This document shows, one piece after another, positions 10,151 through 19,546 of a stretch of DNA of 64,000 nt. Under the pieces are notes generated by a model, which searched no databases, was not told the origin of the DNA, and worked only from the letters and a program-made list of their open reading frames with translations. Source of the stretch: Methylophilus sp. Leaf416. Its GTDB lineage: Bacteria > Pseudomonadota > Gammaproteobacteria > Burkholderiales > Methylophilaceae. The position numbers and the translations under genes were made by a program. The DNA lies in contig NZ_LMQS01000001.1 of the NCBI RefSeq assembly GCF_001424665.1, forward strand, positions 807,225 through 871,224, in the 5' to 3' direction. The first letter of the stretch is position 1. Every line of letters starts with the position of its first letter.

Positions 10151-10360
10151 TCAAATACTCATTTCTATCTCGGTTTGCATCACAATTCTGGCGGCAGCTT
10201 TGCGCAGCATTTCGTTAATCACAATAAAACTATCCGCTTCGAACTTGAGCGTTGTGCCGCCAACTTCAACTTCTACCGTATCTGAAGATTTGTGATAAAG
10301 CACTTTACAAGCCGTTTTACCTGCCAGCATGGTCTTGCCCACTACAGTTTGACGCTTCAT
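10151..10360 (-). CDS. Small unknown protein, first gene of Fur-controlled operon
   Basis: 69 residues from the ATG at 10360, which follows an AGGAG ribosome site at seven bases; an in-frame GTG lies two codons upstream. The protein is beta-rich at first (VEVEVGGTTLKFEAD) and then helical (EMLRKAAARIV). It resembles the product of 9587..9826 along most of its length, pointing to an old duplication within the operon. It is not HemP or Bfd by motif. Expression should be repressed by Fur-Fe(II), judging from the operator over its promoter. Confidence 0.78.
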   Translation of the reverse strand: MKRQTVVGKTMLAGKTACKVLYHKSSDTVEVEVGGTTLKFEADSFIVINEMLRKAAARIVMQTEIEMSI

Positions 10361-10390
10361 TATCACTCTCCTCTTGGTTAACTTTCAAGT

Positions 10391-10421
10391 AAATGATAAT
10401 TATTATCATTTGGGAAGTCAA
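10391..10421 (-). promoter_or_regulatory. Fur box overlapping a sigma70 promoter
   Basis: Positions 10391-10411 form a perfect inverted repeat with 10-bp arms AAATGATAAT around a central T, very close to the classical Fur consensus. On the minus strand a -35 TTGACT (10416-10421) and -10 TATCAT (10393-10398), 17 bases apart, place the operator directly over the -10 region. This predicts iron-dependent repression of the three small genes at 9587-10360. Confidence 0.88.
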
Positions 10422-10461
10422 CTATTTTATTTTTGTGGTGCTTGTTGAAGCAGGTGGGAAA

Positions 10462-10493
10462 TCTAAGAAAATGCACACATTAGCATGTGCATT
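10462..10493 (-). terminator. Probable terminator of the GGDEF-EAL gene
   Basis: Arms AATGCACA (10470-10477) and TGTGCATT (10486-10493) with an 8-base loop, followed on the minus strand by TTTTCTTAG. It lies 35 bases past the stop of the upstream signalling gene. Confidence 0.6.
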
Positions 10494-10527
10494 CAGGATG
10501 GTATCAACAGAATTGCCGAATGTTTAA

Positions 10528-12780
10528 CTATTGATTTTCCGATAAGAAAGATGTTGCATCTTCGCTACGCATAGGTCGGCTTAAATAATAGCCTTGCATC
10601 TCATCGCAGCCATGCGCCAGCAGGAATGCTTTCTGCTCGGCCGTTTCCACGCCTTCAGCGATAGTTTTTAATCCCAGGCTGCGCGCCAGCTGGATAATAG
10701 CGATCACAATCGCCTTGTCCTCATCATCGGTAGAAATATCGCGAACGAACGACTGGTCGATCTTTAACTTATAGACTTTAAACTTTTTAAGGTAACTCAG
10801 CGATGAGTACCCGGTACCGAAATCATCAATCGACAACCGGATACCCAACAGATCGAGCGCATCCATCATATTGACGGCCCCTTCAGGGTTTTCCAGCGCC
10901 ACGCCTTCTGTCAACTCAAGTTCAAGCGCCTGCGGCATCACCTGGTAGCGATGCAATATTCTCTGCACCAATGCCGGCAATTCGGGATCACGGAACTGGA
11001 TGCTGGATAAATTTACCGATACACAAATATTATGAATACCCGCTTGTTGCCATTGCTGTATTTGTTGCACAGCCTGTTCAAGCACCCAGCTGCCTATCGA
11101 AATAATCAAACCACTGGTTTCTGCCAGAGGAATAAATTCGGCCGGCGACACTGCACCCAATTGCGGATGCTGCCAGCGTAATAAGGCCTCTACCCCAACC
11201 AGTTTTTTGGTAGTGAGATCCATTTGCGGTTGGTAATACACTTCCAATTGTCTCAAGGAGATTGCCTGACGCAAGGCATTTGCCATTTGCAAATGCCGGG
11301 TGGTCTGGATTTGCATCTGGTTACTGAAAAAACGGTAGCCGTTACGGCTTTCCTTTTTGGTACGGTACATGGCGACATCGGCATTGCGTTGCAGAGTTTC
11401 AATATCCAGCCCATCGTCAGGATAAATGGCAATGCCAACCGAAGCGGTCACGGTTAGCTGATATTGGTCTATCACCAAAGGTTGCTCGACCGCCACGAGC
11501 AAACGCTCCACCACCTCTTTAGCAACATCATGCCCTGAACCCGCCAATAAAAACACAAACTCATCCCCGCCCAAACGGCAAATCGTATCTTCCGGGCGAA
11601 CCAGGTTTTGAAAGCGCTTGGTCAGTTCAATCAGCAAGCTGTCGCCATAGCGGTGTCCCAGGCTGTCATTTACATCCTTGAAATGATCCAGGTCGAGGAA
11701 CATCAAGGCAAACTGGCTATCATTCGCCCAGGCATTCTCGATTTCCTTGGTAACACGCTCATTCAACAGATTACGATTGGGCAAGCTGGTCAGCGCATCA
11801 TAATTGGCTAAAAATTTTATGCGCGCTTCATAGTCTTTGCGGCGGGTAATATCGCGCAGGAAAGCGCTGTAATAGCGCTCTCCACTGCTGACTATTTCTA
11901 TAATGGTCAATTCCACCGGGAATTCAGTGCCATTGCTACGCATCGCTGTAATTTCGATAGAACGGCCCAGCAGTTTGGATTCTCGAGAATGTTGCAGCCG
12001 TTGCAGACCTTTGTTGTGCGCCTCCCTGTAGCTTTCAGGGACAATCACTTCTGCCAGACTTCTACCCACGGCATCACTACGTTTATAACCAAAAATACGC
12101 TCGGCCGCTTTATTCCACTCGATGATAAAACCGCCGGTATCCATATTGATAATCGCATCCAGCGCATTTTCCATCACCTGACGCGCACGCTGCTCGCTGG
12201 CCAGCAGGCTTTTTTGATATTGCGTGCGCTCCTGCTGCACTGCAAAACGGTCCAGTGCGAAGTCAATATTCGCCACCATGTCCATCAACAGGCGCTGGGT
12301 GTCAGGATCAAAAGCGTGTTCTTCAGAGGCATATAATGAAAGGCAAGCGACCACTTTACCTTCGGTATGTAGCGGCAAGAAGGCCGCGGCTTTCCAGGAA
12401 AACTCTGCTGCAGAAGCATGCCATAAAGACGCAACCGGGTTTGTTTGAAAATCCCGTAGCCAGTAAGGCTGGTCGGTGGAAATGGCTAGCCCACAAGGAC
12501 CTCTTCCATTAGGCTGTTCCGGATCTGCAGAAATAGACACTTTGTTGAGATATTCAAGCCCGGTACCAAAAGCTGCAGCCACATTCACTTGTTTTGTTTC
12601 TGGATTGACTTCGCCAACCCAGGCCATTTTCGCGTGACCGAAATCGACGATGATGCGGCAAATTTTCTCAAATAGCGCCTGCCGATCGTGGCTTTGCACA
12701 ATCGCCTGGCTGCATTGACTCAGTGCAAGATAAAGCTGCGTCAATTGCTGATGATGCTTTACAGTTTGCGACGTGCTCAT
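10528..12780 (-). CDS. GAF-PAS-GGDEF-EAL c-di-GMP signalling protein
   Basis: 750 residues from the MSTSQTV start at 12780; an upstream in-frame ATG at 12813 is less likely. Order: GAF domain (about 25-185), PAS (about 205-325, with IIEWNKAAERIFGYKR), GGDEF with intact RLGGDEF (about 402-408) and EAL with EALLRW (about 530) and DDFGTGYSSLSYL. Both catalytic motifs look intact, so it could make or break c-di-GMP, switching with the GAF/PAS inputs. No transmembrane segment is seen, so it is probably cytosolic. It stands alone, downstream of another GGDEF gene on the same strand but 311 bases apart. Confidence 0.94.
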   Translation of the reverse strand: MSTSQTVKHHQQLTQLYLALSQCSQAIVQSHDRQALFEKICRIIVDFGHAKMAWVGEVNPETKQVNVAAAFGTGLEYLNKVSISADPEQPNGRGPCGLAISTDQPYWLRDFQTNPVASLWHASAAEFSWKAAAFLPLHTEGKVVACLSLYASEEHAFDPDTQRLLMDMVANIDFALDRFAVQQERTQYQKSLLASEQRARQVMENALDAIINMDTGGFIIEWNKAAERIFGYKRSDAVGRSLAEVIVPESYREAHNKGLQRLQHSRESKLLGRSIEITAMRSNGTEFPVELTIIEIVSSGERYYSAFLRDITRRKDYEARIKFLANYDALTSLPNRNLLNERVTKEIENAWANDSQFALMFLDLDHFKDVNDSLGHRYGDSLLIELTKRFQNLVRPEDTICRLGGDEFVFLLAGSGHDVAKEVVERLLVAVEQPLVIDQYQLTVTASVGIAIYPDDGLDIETLQRNADVAMYRTKKESRNGYRFFSNQMQIQTTRHLQMANALRQAISLRQLEVYYQPQMDLTTKKLVGVEALLRWQHPQLGAVSPAEFIPLAETSGLIISIGSWVLEQAVQQIQQWQQAGIHNICVSVNLSSIQFRDPELPALVQRILHRYQVMPQALELELTEGVALENPEGAVNMMDALDLLGIRLSIDDFGTGYSSLSYLKKFKVYKLKIDQSFVRDISTDDEDKAIVIAIIQLARSLGLKTIAEGVETAEQKAFLLAHGCDEMQGYYLSRPMRSEDATSFLSENQ

Positions 12781-13091
12781 CAACCACTCCGCTACAGATA
12801 CATATAAACACATTCATGCGCTTGTAAAATCAAGCACATGCCTGAACCCGCTAATCACAAGTACTGGTCCTGCTATTTTATTTCTTGCTGTACATGATGA
12901 TATACATTCACAGTAATAAATAAAAACTATTCCTGAAACTGTCATCTACTTGCGAAACTGCCTTTATTTCTCAAACTGTAAGTGAAAGGATAAAAATCAA
13001 AGCATAGAATATGCAGAGGAAAGACCTGCAGTTTAACTATCAACTGAAGAATTTGGATATGGGTCTAGAAGAGCGTTAGAACAGGCAACTG

Positions 13092-14237
13092 TTAAGATGC
13101 CCAGTGTACTTTTCCACAACCTAATAATTTGGCCTGGTACATGGCTTTATCGGCCAGCGAAAGTAGCTGTTCTATCGTGTCGCCTTCTTTGCAAAGTGCC
13201 AGTCCTATGGATGCCCCTAGCTGCCGTTCAGATGCCTGAATCACGAACTCCTGCTCAAACACCATCAGGCATTTGCTGGCAACCATCTCTACCGAAGACT
13301 TGGCGTGTCCTTGCAGATCAGAAAGCACAATCACAAATTCGTCGCCACCTACCCTTGCCAGCGTGTCGCTACCACGAATGACCTTACCCAACCGGCGTGA
13401 CACTTCTATGAGTGCCAGATCGCCAGCCTCGTGTCCAAGCTGGTCATTAACCGCCTTGAATCCATTCAGGTCCAGATACAAAATCGCGGTGCTGGTTTTT
13501 TTAACTTCTGCAATTTCGATCGCTTGCTGTATGCGCACAGCCAGCAATTTACGGTTTGGCAAGCCGGTTAAGTTATCGTGGTGAGCAACGTGGTTCAGCT
13601 CCAGGTTTTGCGCGGATATTTTTTGATAAGCCTCTTTGAGTGACCCGATTAAATCCTCATTCTCGAAGCTGATGCGCTGCGCCTGCCGTAACGAATGATT
13701 AAAACGATAAGTGACGCCTACCATCAGCAAATAGAAAATCACACTGAACACCGCCATCACAGCATTCGGCGTGCTGTTGCCGGTCGCAAAAATCACTACC
13801 GTAGGCAACATCGCAGGCAGGCTGAATGCAAAAAACGCAGGAATACAGGAAGCCATGGTCACCACGCCACCCATGACCATCGCCTGGATAGCCGTAATCA
13901 CGATAATCTCCGTCATCGGCGGCGCATCAGTGATCAGAAAACCTAGCGCCCCCCACACTATCCCAGATAAAGCCAGGGTCAGACAATACTGATAAGCTAA
14001 CTTGCGATCAAACCCCTGCCTGGCTAATTTGTTTTTGCAGCGCTGCGTTAACCACCAGCGTATCGCAATCACCACATATACAAGGAAAGCCCAGGCAAAA
14101 AACAAGTGGCGGTTATCAGAATCCAGCTGTGAAATAGAGATCAGCAAACCACCGAGGGCACTACCGATTAACGGAATATGGGCGCTCGACATCAGCCGAT
14201 GAAACAGCGCTTCGTCAACACGGCCCTCTAAACTCAT
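13092..14237 (-). CDS. Membrane diguanylate cyclase (six-helix sensor plus GGDEF)
   Basis: 381 residues. The N-terminal half has about six hydrophobic helices with short loops (residues 20-195), an integral membrane sensor. A linker helix leads into a GGDEF domain with RVGGDEF near residues 294-300 and the usual HDNLTGLPNR entry. There is no EAL domain. The active-site motif is intact, so it should synthesise c-di-GMP. The sensor is not one I can name with certainty. The start is the ATG at 14237, after an in-frame TTG. Confidence 0.92.
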   Translation of the reverse strand: MSLEGRVDEALFHRLMSSAHIPLIGSALGGLLISISQLDSDNRHLFFAWAFLVYVVIAIRWWLTQRCKNKLARQGFDRKLAYQYCLTLALSGIVWGALGFLITDAPPMTEIIVITAIQAMVMGGVVTMASCIPAFFAFSLPAMLPTVVIFATGNSTPNAVMAVFSVIFYLLMVGVTYRFNHSLRQAQRISFENEDLIGSLKEAYQKISAQNLELNHVAHHDNLTGLPNRKLLAVRIQQAIEIAEVKKTSTAILYLDLNGFKAVNDQLGHEAGDLALIEVSRRLGKVIRGSDTLARVGGDEFVIVLSDLQGHAKSSVEMVASKCLMVFEQEFVIQASERQLGASIGLALCKEGDTIEQLLSLADKAMYQAKLLGCGKVHWAS

Positions 14238-14437
14238 CAAACTTTCTCACTCTTAATGCTTGTTAAAACTAAATAAATAGCCATCTTATTTAAACTCATG
14301 CTAATACAAGCCTGCAAAAATAACCAGTTTACGATCAGGGTTTTTCATTTCATTACAATCACGCATGATTGAATTAATGTGTCAAAAAACTCACTGACTT
14401 GGTGAACGAATCACCATTAAGTAATCAAACCTATGAC

Positions 14438-15460
14438 ATGCTAAACATCGAACACACCACCAGACCCAAGTTATCAGTCCTTGATCTTTCCCCTATTGCT
14501 GAAGGCAGTCATGCAGGACAATCGTTCAAGCATACGCTGGATCTTGCCCAGCATGCAGAAAAGTGGGGTTACCATCGTTATTGGTTGGCTGAGCATCATG
14601 GCATGCCTGGTATCGCCAGTGCCGCCACATCGATTCTGATAGGTCATGTCGCAGCGGGCACGAGCAGTATCCGTGTCGGCGCTGGCGGCATCATGCTGCC
14701 CAACCATTCACCATTAGTGATTGCTGAACAATTTGGCACTTTAGAATCTCTATTCCCCAAACGGATCGATCTCGGCGTTGGGCGTGCGCCAGGTTCTGAT
14801 CAATTGACTGCGCGCGCCCTGCGAAGAAATCTTGATTCGGATGCTGATGCTTTTCCTCAAGATGTAATGGAGTTACTGGATTACTTTTCTGCTGAACCCA
14901 AGCGTCCGGTAAAAGCGATTCCGGGAACGGGATTAGAAATACCGGTATGGATTCTTGGCTCCAGCTTATTTGGTGCACAGCTTGCCGCGGCTTTGGGCTT
15001 GCCTTTCGCATTCGCCTCGCACTTTGCTCCGGCCTATATGCTGCAAGCGATTGAAATTTACCGGGAAACTTTCAAGCCCTCACAATACCTGGATAAACCT
15101 TATCTGATGCTTGGATTTAATGTTTTTGCCGCAGATACTGAGGAAGAAGCCATTTTCCTGGCTTCCTCAATGCAGCAGGCATTTGTCAATTTGCGCAGTG
15201 GAAATCCAACCAGATTACCGCCGCCAGTGTTTGATCTATGGAACCAACTGGGCGGTGCTGAGCGTGCGATTCTGAACCAGGTGTTATCTTGCTCGGCAAT
15301 CGGTGACGGTAAAAAAGTTATCAGTGACATACTGGCTTTTATTGCCAAAACCGGCGCTGATGAGTTGATGATTACATCGCAGATCTTTGATCATACAGCG
15401 CGGCTCAGATCATATGAAATTACGGCGAATGTTTACAAAACCACTCTATTCGAAGCGTAG
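14438..15460 (+). CDS. Luciferase-like (LLM class) FMN-dependent oxidoreductase
   Basis: 340 residues from the ATG at 14438; in-frame TTG/GTG codons at 14399 and 14402 are possible earlier starts. It contains [37 protein letters not shown] and [13 protein letters not shown], typical of the bacterial luciferase-like family that uses reduced flavin. The substrate cannot be read from sequence. It is monocistronic, followed by a hairpin with eight T residues. Confidence 0.92.
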   Translation: MLNIEHTTRPKLSVLDLSPIAEGSHAGQSFKHTLDLAQHAEKWGYHRYWLAEHHGMPGIASAATSILIGHVAAGTSSIRVGAGGIMLPNHSPLVIAEQFGTLESLFPKRIDLGVGRAPGSDQLTARALRRNLDSDADAFPQDVMELLDYFSAEPKRPVKAIPGTGLEIPVWILGSSLFGAQLAAALGLPFAFASHFAPAYMLQAIEIYRETFKPSQYLDKPYLMLGFNVFAADTEEEAIFLASSMQQAFVNLRSGNPTRLPPPVFDLWNQLGGAERAILNQVLSCSAIGDGKKVISDILAFIAKTGADELMITSQIFDHTARLRSYEITANVYKTTLFEA

Positions 15461-15613
15461 GCCTGATTAGACACGCTCATTTATGTCCAACTTGGCATCT
15501 GTTTTAAAAATTACTTTTAAATTAAAACCAACCTGCAAGCATTATGATAATATTTATCACGGCAACCATAATATTTGGTGCTTATCTACATCTAGATTTA
15601 TTTCCCTATCTAC

Positions 15614-15637
15614 CCACTCTCCGGAGTGGTTTTTTTT
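15614..15637 (+). terminator. Rho-independent terminator after the LLM oxidoreductase
   Basis: Stem CCACTC/GAGTGG with a TCCG loop followed by eight T. It lies 153 bases after the gene. The rest of the 379-base gap before the LOV kinase is AT-rich and holds no convincing gene. Confidence 0.85.
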
Positions 15638-15839
15638 GCCTGTTGATAGCAGATACAACCAATCCATGGAACTTAGCCCTTTTCAAGAGGACTTATTAAA
15701 TATCTGACAGACAAAATACGGCTATAACGGTAATATCACGCGTTGATAAATATATTGCATAAATGTACGCAAGCATTTGGTTTTATTGAGTAAATATATT
15801 TATGCCCATTAATAACAAATACAAGCATTACAAAAATTT

Positions 15840-17489
15840 ATGAGCAAACATCCCGAAAAGCCTTCCCATTCGCAAGGCTCCACAATTGAAGTCACCGAAT
15901 ACCACGATAACGCGATTGCAGAGCATAAAGACGATATCTTTTTTGCCGCGATTGAAAGTACACGCATGCCGATGCTGGTGACAGACCCGAGGCAACCGGA
16001 TAATCCTATCGTGTTTGCCAACAGGGCATTTATTTCCATGAGTGGCTACAAAGCTGAAGAAATCATCGGTCATAACTGTCGTTTTTTACAGGGGCCAGAT
16101 ACGGATTCTCATACCGTGAATTCGATACGTGAAGCAATTGCTTCGCGCACCGAAATCACTACTGAAATTCTCAATTACCGCAAGGATGGCTCTTCGTTCT
16201 GGAATGCCCTCTACATCTCGCCGGTGTACAACAAGAAAAAAGAACTTGTGTATTATTTTGCTTCGCAACTGGATGTCAGCCGACGCCGCGATGCCGAAGA
16301 TGCTTTAACGCAGGCGCAGAAAATGGAAGCGTTAGGCCAGCTTACCGGCGGTATTTCGCATGACTTTAATAATTTCCTGCAAGTGATGTCTGGCCATGTC
16401 GATATCCTCAAATTGAAGATAGACCGCCAACAAGCGGATGATGCCTCCATCCTGCGCGGGTTGGAAAGCATACGCAGTGCAGTGACCAGAGCGTCAGCAC
16501 TGACACAGCAATTGCTGGCATTTGCCCGCAAGCAACGCCTGGATGGCCGTATCGTCAATCTCAACAACGTGGCGCAAGGCATTAGTGATCTTGTTCTTAA
16601 AACGCTGGGGCCTGAAATATCACTGCAACGCGAGCTTGACCCTGACCTGCACAATTGCCAGCTCGACCCGACCCAGCTTGAAGCCTGCCTGATTAACGTG
16701 CTGGTGAATGCCCGTGATGCGATGCCTAAAGGCGGCAAAGTTACCCTGGTTACCGAAAATGTAACCGTGTCACCGGAAGACATCAGCGCCTATGCTGGAT
16801 TGCCACCTGGCCGCTATGTGTCGATTGCGATCACCGATACCGGCACCGGGATTCCACCGGAAATCTTGAATCGCGTGATGGATCCTTTCTTTACCACCAA
16901 GGAAGAAGGCAAAGGCACTGGCCTTGGCCTTTCAATGGTGTATGGTTTTGCCAAACAATCCGGTGGTACTGCGACCATTTATTCAGAGTTGAATGTGGGT
17001 ACCACCGTGCGTATCTACTTTAAAGCGACTGACCAGACCCGCCATGTTGACCTGGCTGGCACTAAAACGCAGGCAGATCGTGGCGGCAAAGAAACAGTCC
17101 TGGTGGTGGATGACCGGCCTGAAGTGTCTGAATTAGCAATGGAAATGTTGCTGACGCTTGGCTACGAAGTGATTGTGTCCAATAGCGCGATTGAAGCGAT
17201 CAATACCACCAAGAAGCTGGTTGAAAAAAAACAGCCTCCTCAATTACTGTTTTCGGACATTATTATGCCTGGCGGTATCAATGGCATTATGCTGGCGCGG
17301 GAATTGCGTAAACTGATCCCTAACCTGCCGGTTCTCCTCACCACTGGCTATGCCGGGTCACCGGATAAAGAACAGGATCAGGGTGTAGAGTTTGAAGTCC
17401 TGACCAAGCCATACAAAATGGCAGATCTGGCTAAAAAAGTGAGGTCCGTATTGGAAGGCCCTACGGTATTACAGAATCGCAGAAAATAA
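15840..17489 (+). CDS. LOV-domain blue-light hybrid histidine kinase
   Basis: 549 residues. The N-terminal PAS/LOV domain (about 33-148) has the flavin-adduct motif GHNCRFLQG with Cys80, plus FWNALYISPV, the marks of a photoactive LOV domain. A HisKA region carries GISHDFNN with phospho-accepting His174. The HATPase part has INVLVNARDAMPKGG, DTGTGIPPE and GTGLGLSMVYGF. A C-terminal receiver (about 418-540) has Asp473 in FSDIIMPGG. Light should drive Cys-FMN adduct formation and change kinase activity; the receiver may act as a phosphate sink or relay. No separate output regulator is adjacent. The ATG at 15840 has a weak ribosome site. Confidence 0.95.
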   Translation: MSKHPEKPSHSQGSTIEVTEYHDNAIAEHKDDIFFAAIESTRMPMLVTDPRQPDNPIVFANRAFISMSGYKAEEIIGHNCRFLQGPDTDSHTVNSIREAIASRTEITTEILNYRKDGSSFWNALYISPVYNKKKELVYYFASQLDVSRRRDAEDALTQAQKMEALGQLTGGISHDFNNFLQVMSGHVDILKLKIDRQQADDASILRGLESIRSAVTRASALTQQLLAFARKQRLDGRIVNLNNVAQGISDLVLKTLGPEISLQRELDPDLHNCQLDPTQLEACLINVLVNARDAMPKGGKVTLVTENVTVSPEDISAYAGLPPGRYVSIAITDTGTGIPPEILNRVMDPFFTTKEEGKGTGLGLSMVYGFAKQSGGTATIYSELNVGTTVRIYFKATDQTRHVDLAGTKTQADRGGKETVLVVDDRPEVSELAMEMLLTLGYEVIVSNSAIEAINTTKKLVEKKQPPQLLFSDIIMPGGINGIMLARELRKLIPNLPVLLTTGYAGSPDKEQDQGVEFEVLTKPYKMADLAKKVRSVLEGPTVLQNRRK

Positions 17490-17516
17490 TCCCTGCCAGC
17501 GTTTGAATCTTAGCGT

Positions 17517-17556
17517 ATCACTGGTGAAAATTGACGGAAGATCTTTCACCAGTGAT
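17517..17556. terminator. Long perfect hairpin after the LOV kinase
   Basis: A 13-bp perfect inverted repeat (ATCACTGGTGAAA against its complement) with a 14-base loop begins 28 bases after the stop. The following T run is poor, so it may be a Rho-dependent or RNA-stabilising 3' end. The remaining 280 bases to the next gene show no other gene. Confidence 0.6.
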
Positions 17557-17836
17557 TTGCTGTCTGTTTTCATGATTGGCTATTCCTTATCGCGTTTGAT
17601 ATGCGTGATCATGGCTTCACGCTTTATCACAACTCTATCATGCCGCCGACTTCACAATCCCAAAACCCGCTAGACTTCATTGCATTAGCTGGCAGACTCC
17701 GATATAAATTAGGATAAATATATTGTATGATTTAAGCGGCTATTTCTTGCGCCGTGACTCCGGAGCAAGTTGAATCAGTCATCATTTAATTCGTTAGCGG
17801 ATGAAGTAATCCTGATAAAAATAAAGGGAACATGCC

Positions 17837-18355
17837 ATGCAAATATTCACTAAAAAAGCGAGCAAAACACTGTGCCAGATAGCTCTTTTTCCTTTGCTCC
17901 TGAACCCATTGTTTGGTCATACTTCAAGCGACGGTGCCAAAGTAATATGCACTTCACCACAAGCATCTTTAAATAAAGCAGGTGTTAAACAGGATGTAAT
18001 TGCGCTGATGAGCATGGATGAGGTACTGCCGGACTGCACGCAGCATGTCACCCAGGCAAAGATTAAAAATGTTGCTTACAGCGAAAGCGGTATTTCATTA
18101 CAAAGTATGAACTTCAAATGGCATGAAACTGATACTACCGTGCTCACCAATATCGGTGAAAATGCAGCATTAACCATTGATGAGATCCGAAGTGCAAGCC
18201 AATTTATCCAGGTTGGCAAAAGTTACCTTATGCACTTCCAATTGTGTCAAGGCGCATCGCCAAGCCTTATCAGCATGTATACACTGGGCAATGTCGGACT
18301 GAATACCAAAAAAAGTAAAGTTAAAGTAACCACCAAATCATTAAAATCGGTTTAG
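17837..18355 (+). CDS. Exported protein of unknown function
   Basis: 172 residues with a Sec-type signal peptide (basic start, hydrophobic core LCQIALFPLLLNPLFG, cleavage near residue 27-30). The mature part has three or four Cys and ends in a Lys-rich tail. An AGGGAAC ribosome site precedes the ATG. No family recognised. Isolated gene with no operon partner. Confidence 0.7.
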   Translation: MQIFTKKASKTLCQIALFPLLLNPLFGHTSSDGAKVICTSPQASLNKAGVKQDVIALMSMDEVLPDCTQHVTQAKIKNVAYSESGISLQSMNFKWHETDTTVLTNIGENAALTIDEIRSASQFIQVGKSYLMHFQLCQGASPSLISMYTLGNVGLNTKKSKVKVTTKSLKSV

Positions 18356-18495
18356 TAGATGGCTGATTAATGATTTGAAAATGATCGACTTCAGCGCATC
18401 AATAGACTGATTTAGTATGGCATCTAGCCAATTGCATCAGTTCACATCCCGCAGCTGCATTTTTCAGAATTGCGGTCATCCAAACCAGAATCAAT

Positions 18496-18795
18496 TTAGT
18501 CAGGAATCCCCTCATCCGGACTAGCCAAATCAAAATCAGGTTCAATAGGATTACCAGCATCCTGATCAAGGTCAGGATCCACTTCTTCCTCTGTTAAATC
18601 ATCATCCTCAACGTCCAGCGAAGGTGCATTAATCAGTTCGGGGTCTATTGTGTCGGGGTCCGCAGGATCAGCTTCATAATCTGCAGAATTTTCTGCAGGC
18701 TCCTCCTCAGGAGTTTCTACCACATTGGTAGTAGATGGGTCCAGACTGCTTTTAAGGGAATTATCGGCGCTGCCTACTTCTGACTTCAGGTCCAT
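18496..18795 (-). CDS. Very acidic, probably disordered small protein
   Basis: 99 residues dominated by Asp, Glu, Pro, Asn and Ser, with almost no hydrophobic core (DPADPDTIDPEL, EDDDLTEEEVDPDLDQDAG). A GGAGATT ribosome site stands before the ATG. The composition predicts an intrinsically disordered soluble protein. Its end (SPDEGIPD) and the Asp-Pro-rich middle resemble the small protein at 22332..22571. No function assigned. Confidence 0.65.
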   Translation of the reverse strand: MDLKSEVGSADNSLKSSLDPSTTNVVETPEEEPAENSADYEADPADPDTIDPELINAPSLDVEDDDLTEEEVDPDLDQDAGNPIEPDFDLASPDEGIPD

Positions 18796-18923
18796 ACTAA
18801 ATCTCCAGTTTAAATGCTAAGCGGAAAGATTTGAGTTTAGTTTGGGATTTTAAGTGTGGTAAGTCAGATAGCACTGATTGTTCTGTAGGCAAGCTATTAC
18901 TGAATTTGCCAACGTTAATCTTC

Positions 18924-18956
18924 TAAAACAAAAAACTCAAGGTATTGACCTTGAGT
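18924..18956 (-). terminator. Terminator of the PilZ gene
   Basis: A 9-bp perfect stem (ACTCAAGGT/ACCTTGAGT) with an ATTG loop; on the minus strand it is followed by TTTTTTGTTTT. Its stem resembles the GACTCAAGG hairpins found repeatedly in the island at 24-41 kb. Confidence 0.85.
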
Positions 18957-18985
18957 CTAGCCAGCTTATTAAACTTTAGCCCGGA

Positions 18986-19327
18986 TTATCTTGCCATCAC
19001 CGATTGGATCAAGGTTTTATTTTCTGGCGTTACTTCAAGAAACTCCAGGTTTGTTCTAAAACCTTTCATGCCACTGAGGGATGAGAAAACAACCCGGCAA
19101 TTAAATTTGAAATGTCGAAGGGATGACCCGACAAATACAGGCACATTCACTTTGCACAATTGTCCAGCCTTATATTGCCTGTCAGCAAAAAGACTCATGC
19201 CCGTATGAGAAATATCGTGGGTGAATACTGTATATTCACCGCCCAACCCATCTACAAGTTGAGACTTCTTTTGCCAAGAACGACGGTTTGATTCTACGGA
19301 GATGCTGCGCAAACTACTGGGGGACAT
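18986..19327 (-). CDS. PilZ-domain protein
   Basis: 113 residues forming a single PilZ-like beta barrel: SNRRSWQKKSQ at the N-terminus, then HDISHTGMSLFAD matching D-x-S-x-x-G, and GFRTNLEFLEV at the end. PilZ proteins bind c-di-GMP through RxxxR plus D/NxSxxG. The second motif is clear, but the arginine motif is imperfect (Arg15-Arg16 followed by SWQK), so binding is not assured. It lies among several GGDEF genes, which fits a c-di-GMP effector or a degenerate one. Confidence 0.78.
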   Translation of the reverse strand: MSPSSLRSISVESNRRSWQKKSQLVDGLGGEYTVFTHDISHTGMSLFADRQYKAGQLCKVNVPVFVGSSLRHFKFNCRVVFSSLSGMKGFRTNLEFLEVTPENKTLIQSVMAR

Positions 19328-19546
19328 GGATTTCTGTTACTTTCTCTACTACTTTACATTATATGCCGGATAAGCTCTGATCTGAATAAATAAGTGCCCT
19401 GTTTGCAGGGGTTTACAGTTGCAGCCTTTCATTCATGATTATTCTGTACTGCTCCATTACTTTGAATAATCTAAGTCACTCATAGACATCATAGTGGTGT
19501 GTCATTTTACAAATGCCTGATAGAGGAAAGAAGCGCCAAAGAATAC

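Noticed and set aside
15483-15707. 74-codon ORF between the LLM oxidoreductase and the LOV kinase
   Set aside because: It runs straight through a strong hairpin terminator, has no ribosome site or recognisable family features, and has the composition of random AT-rich sequence.
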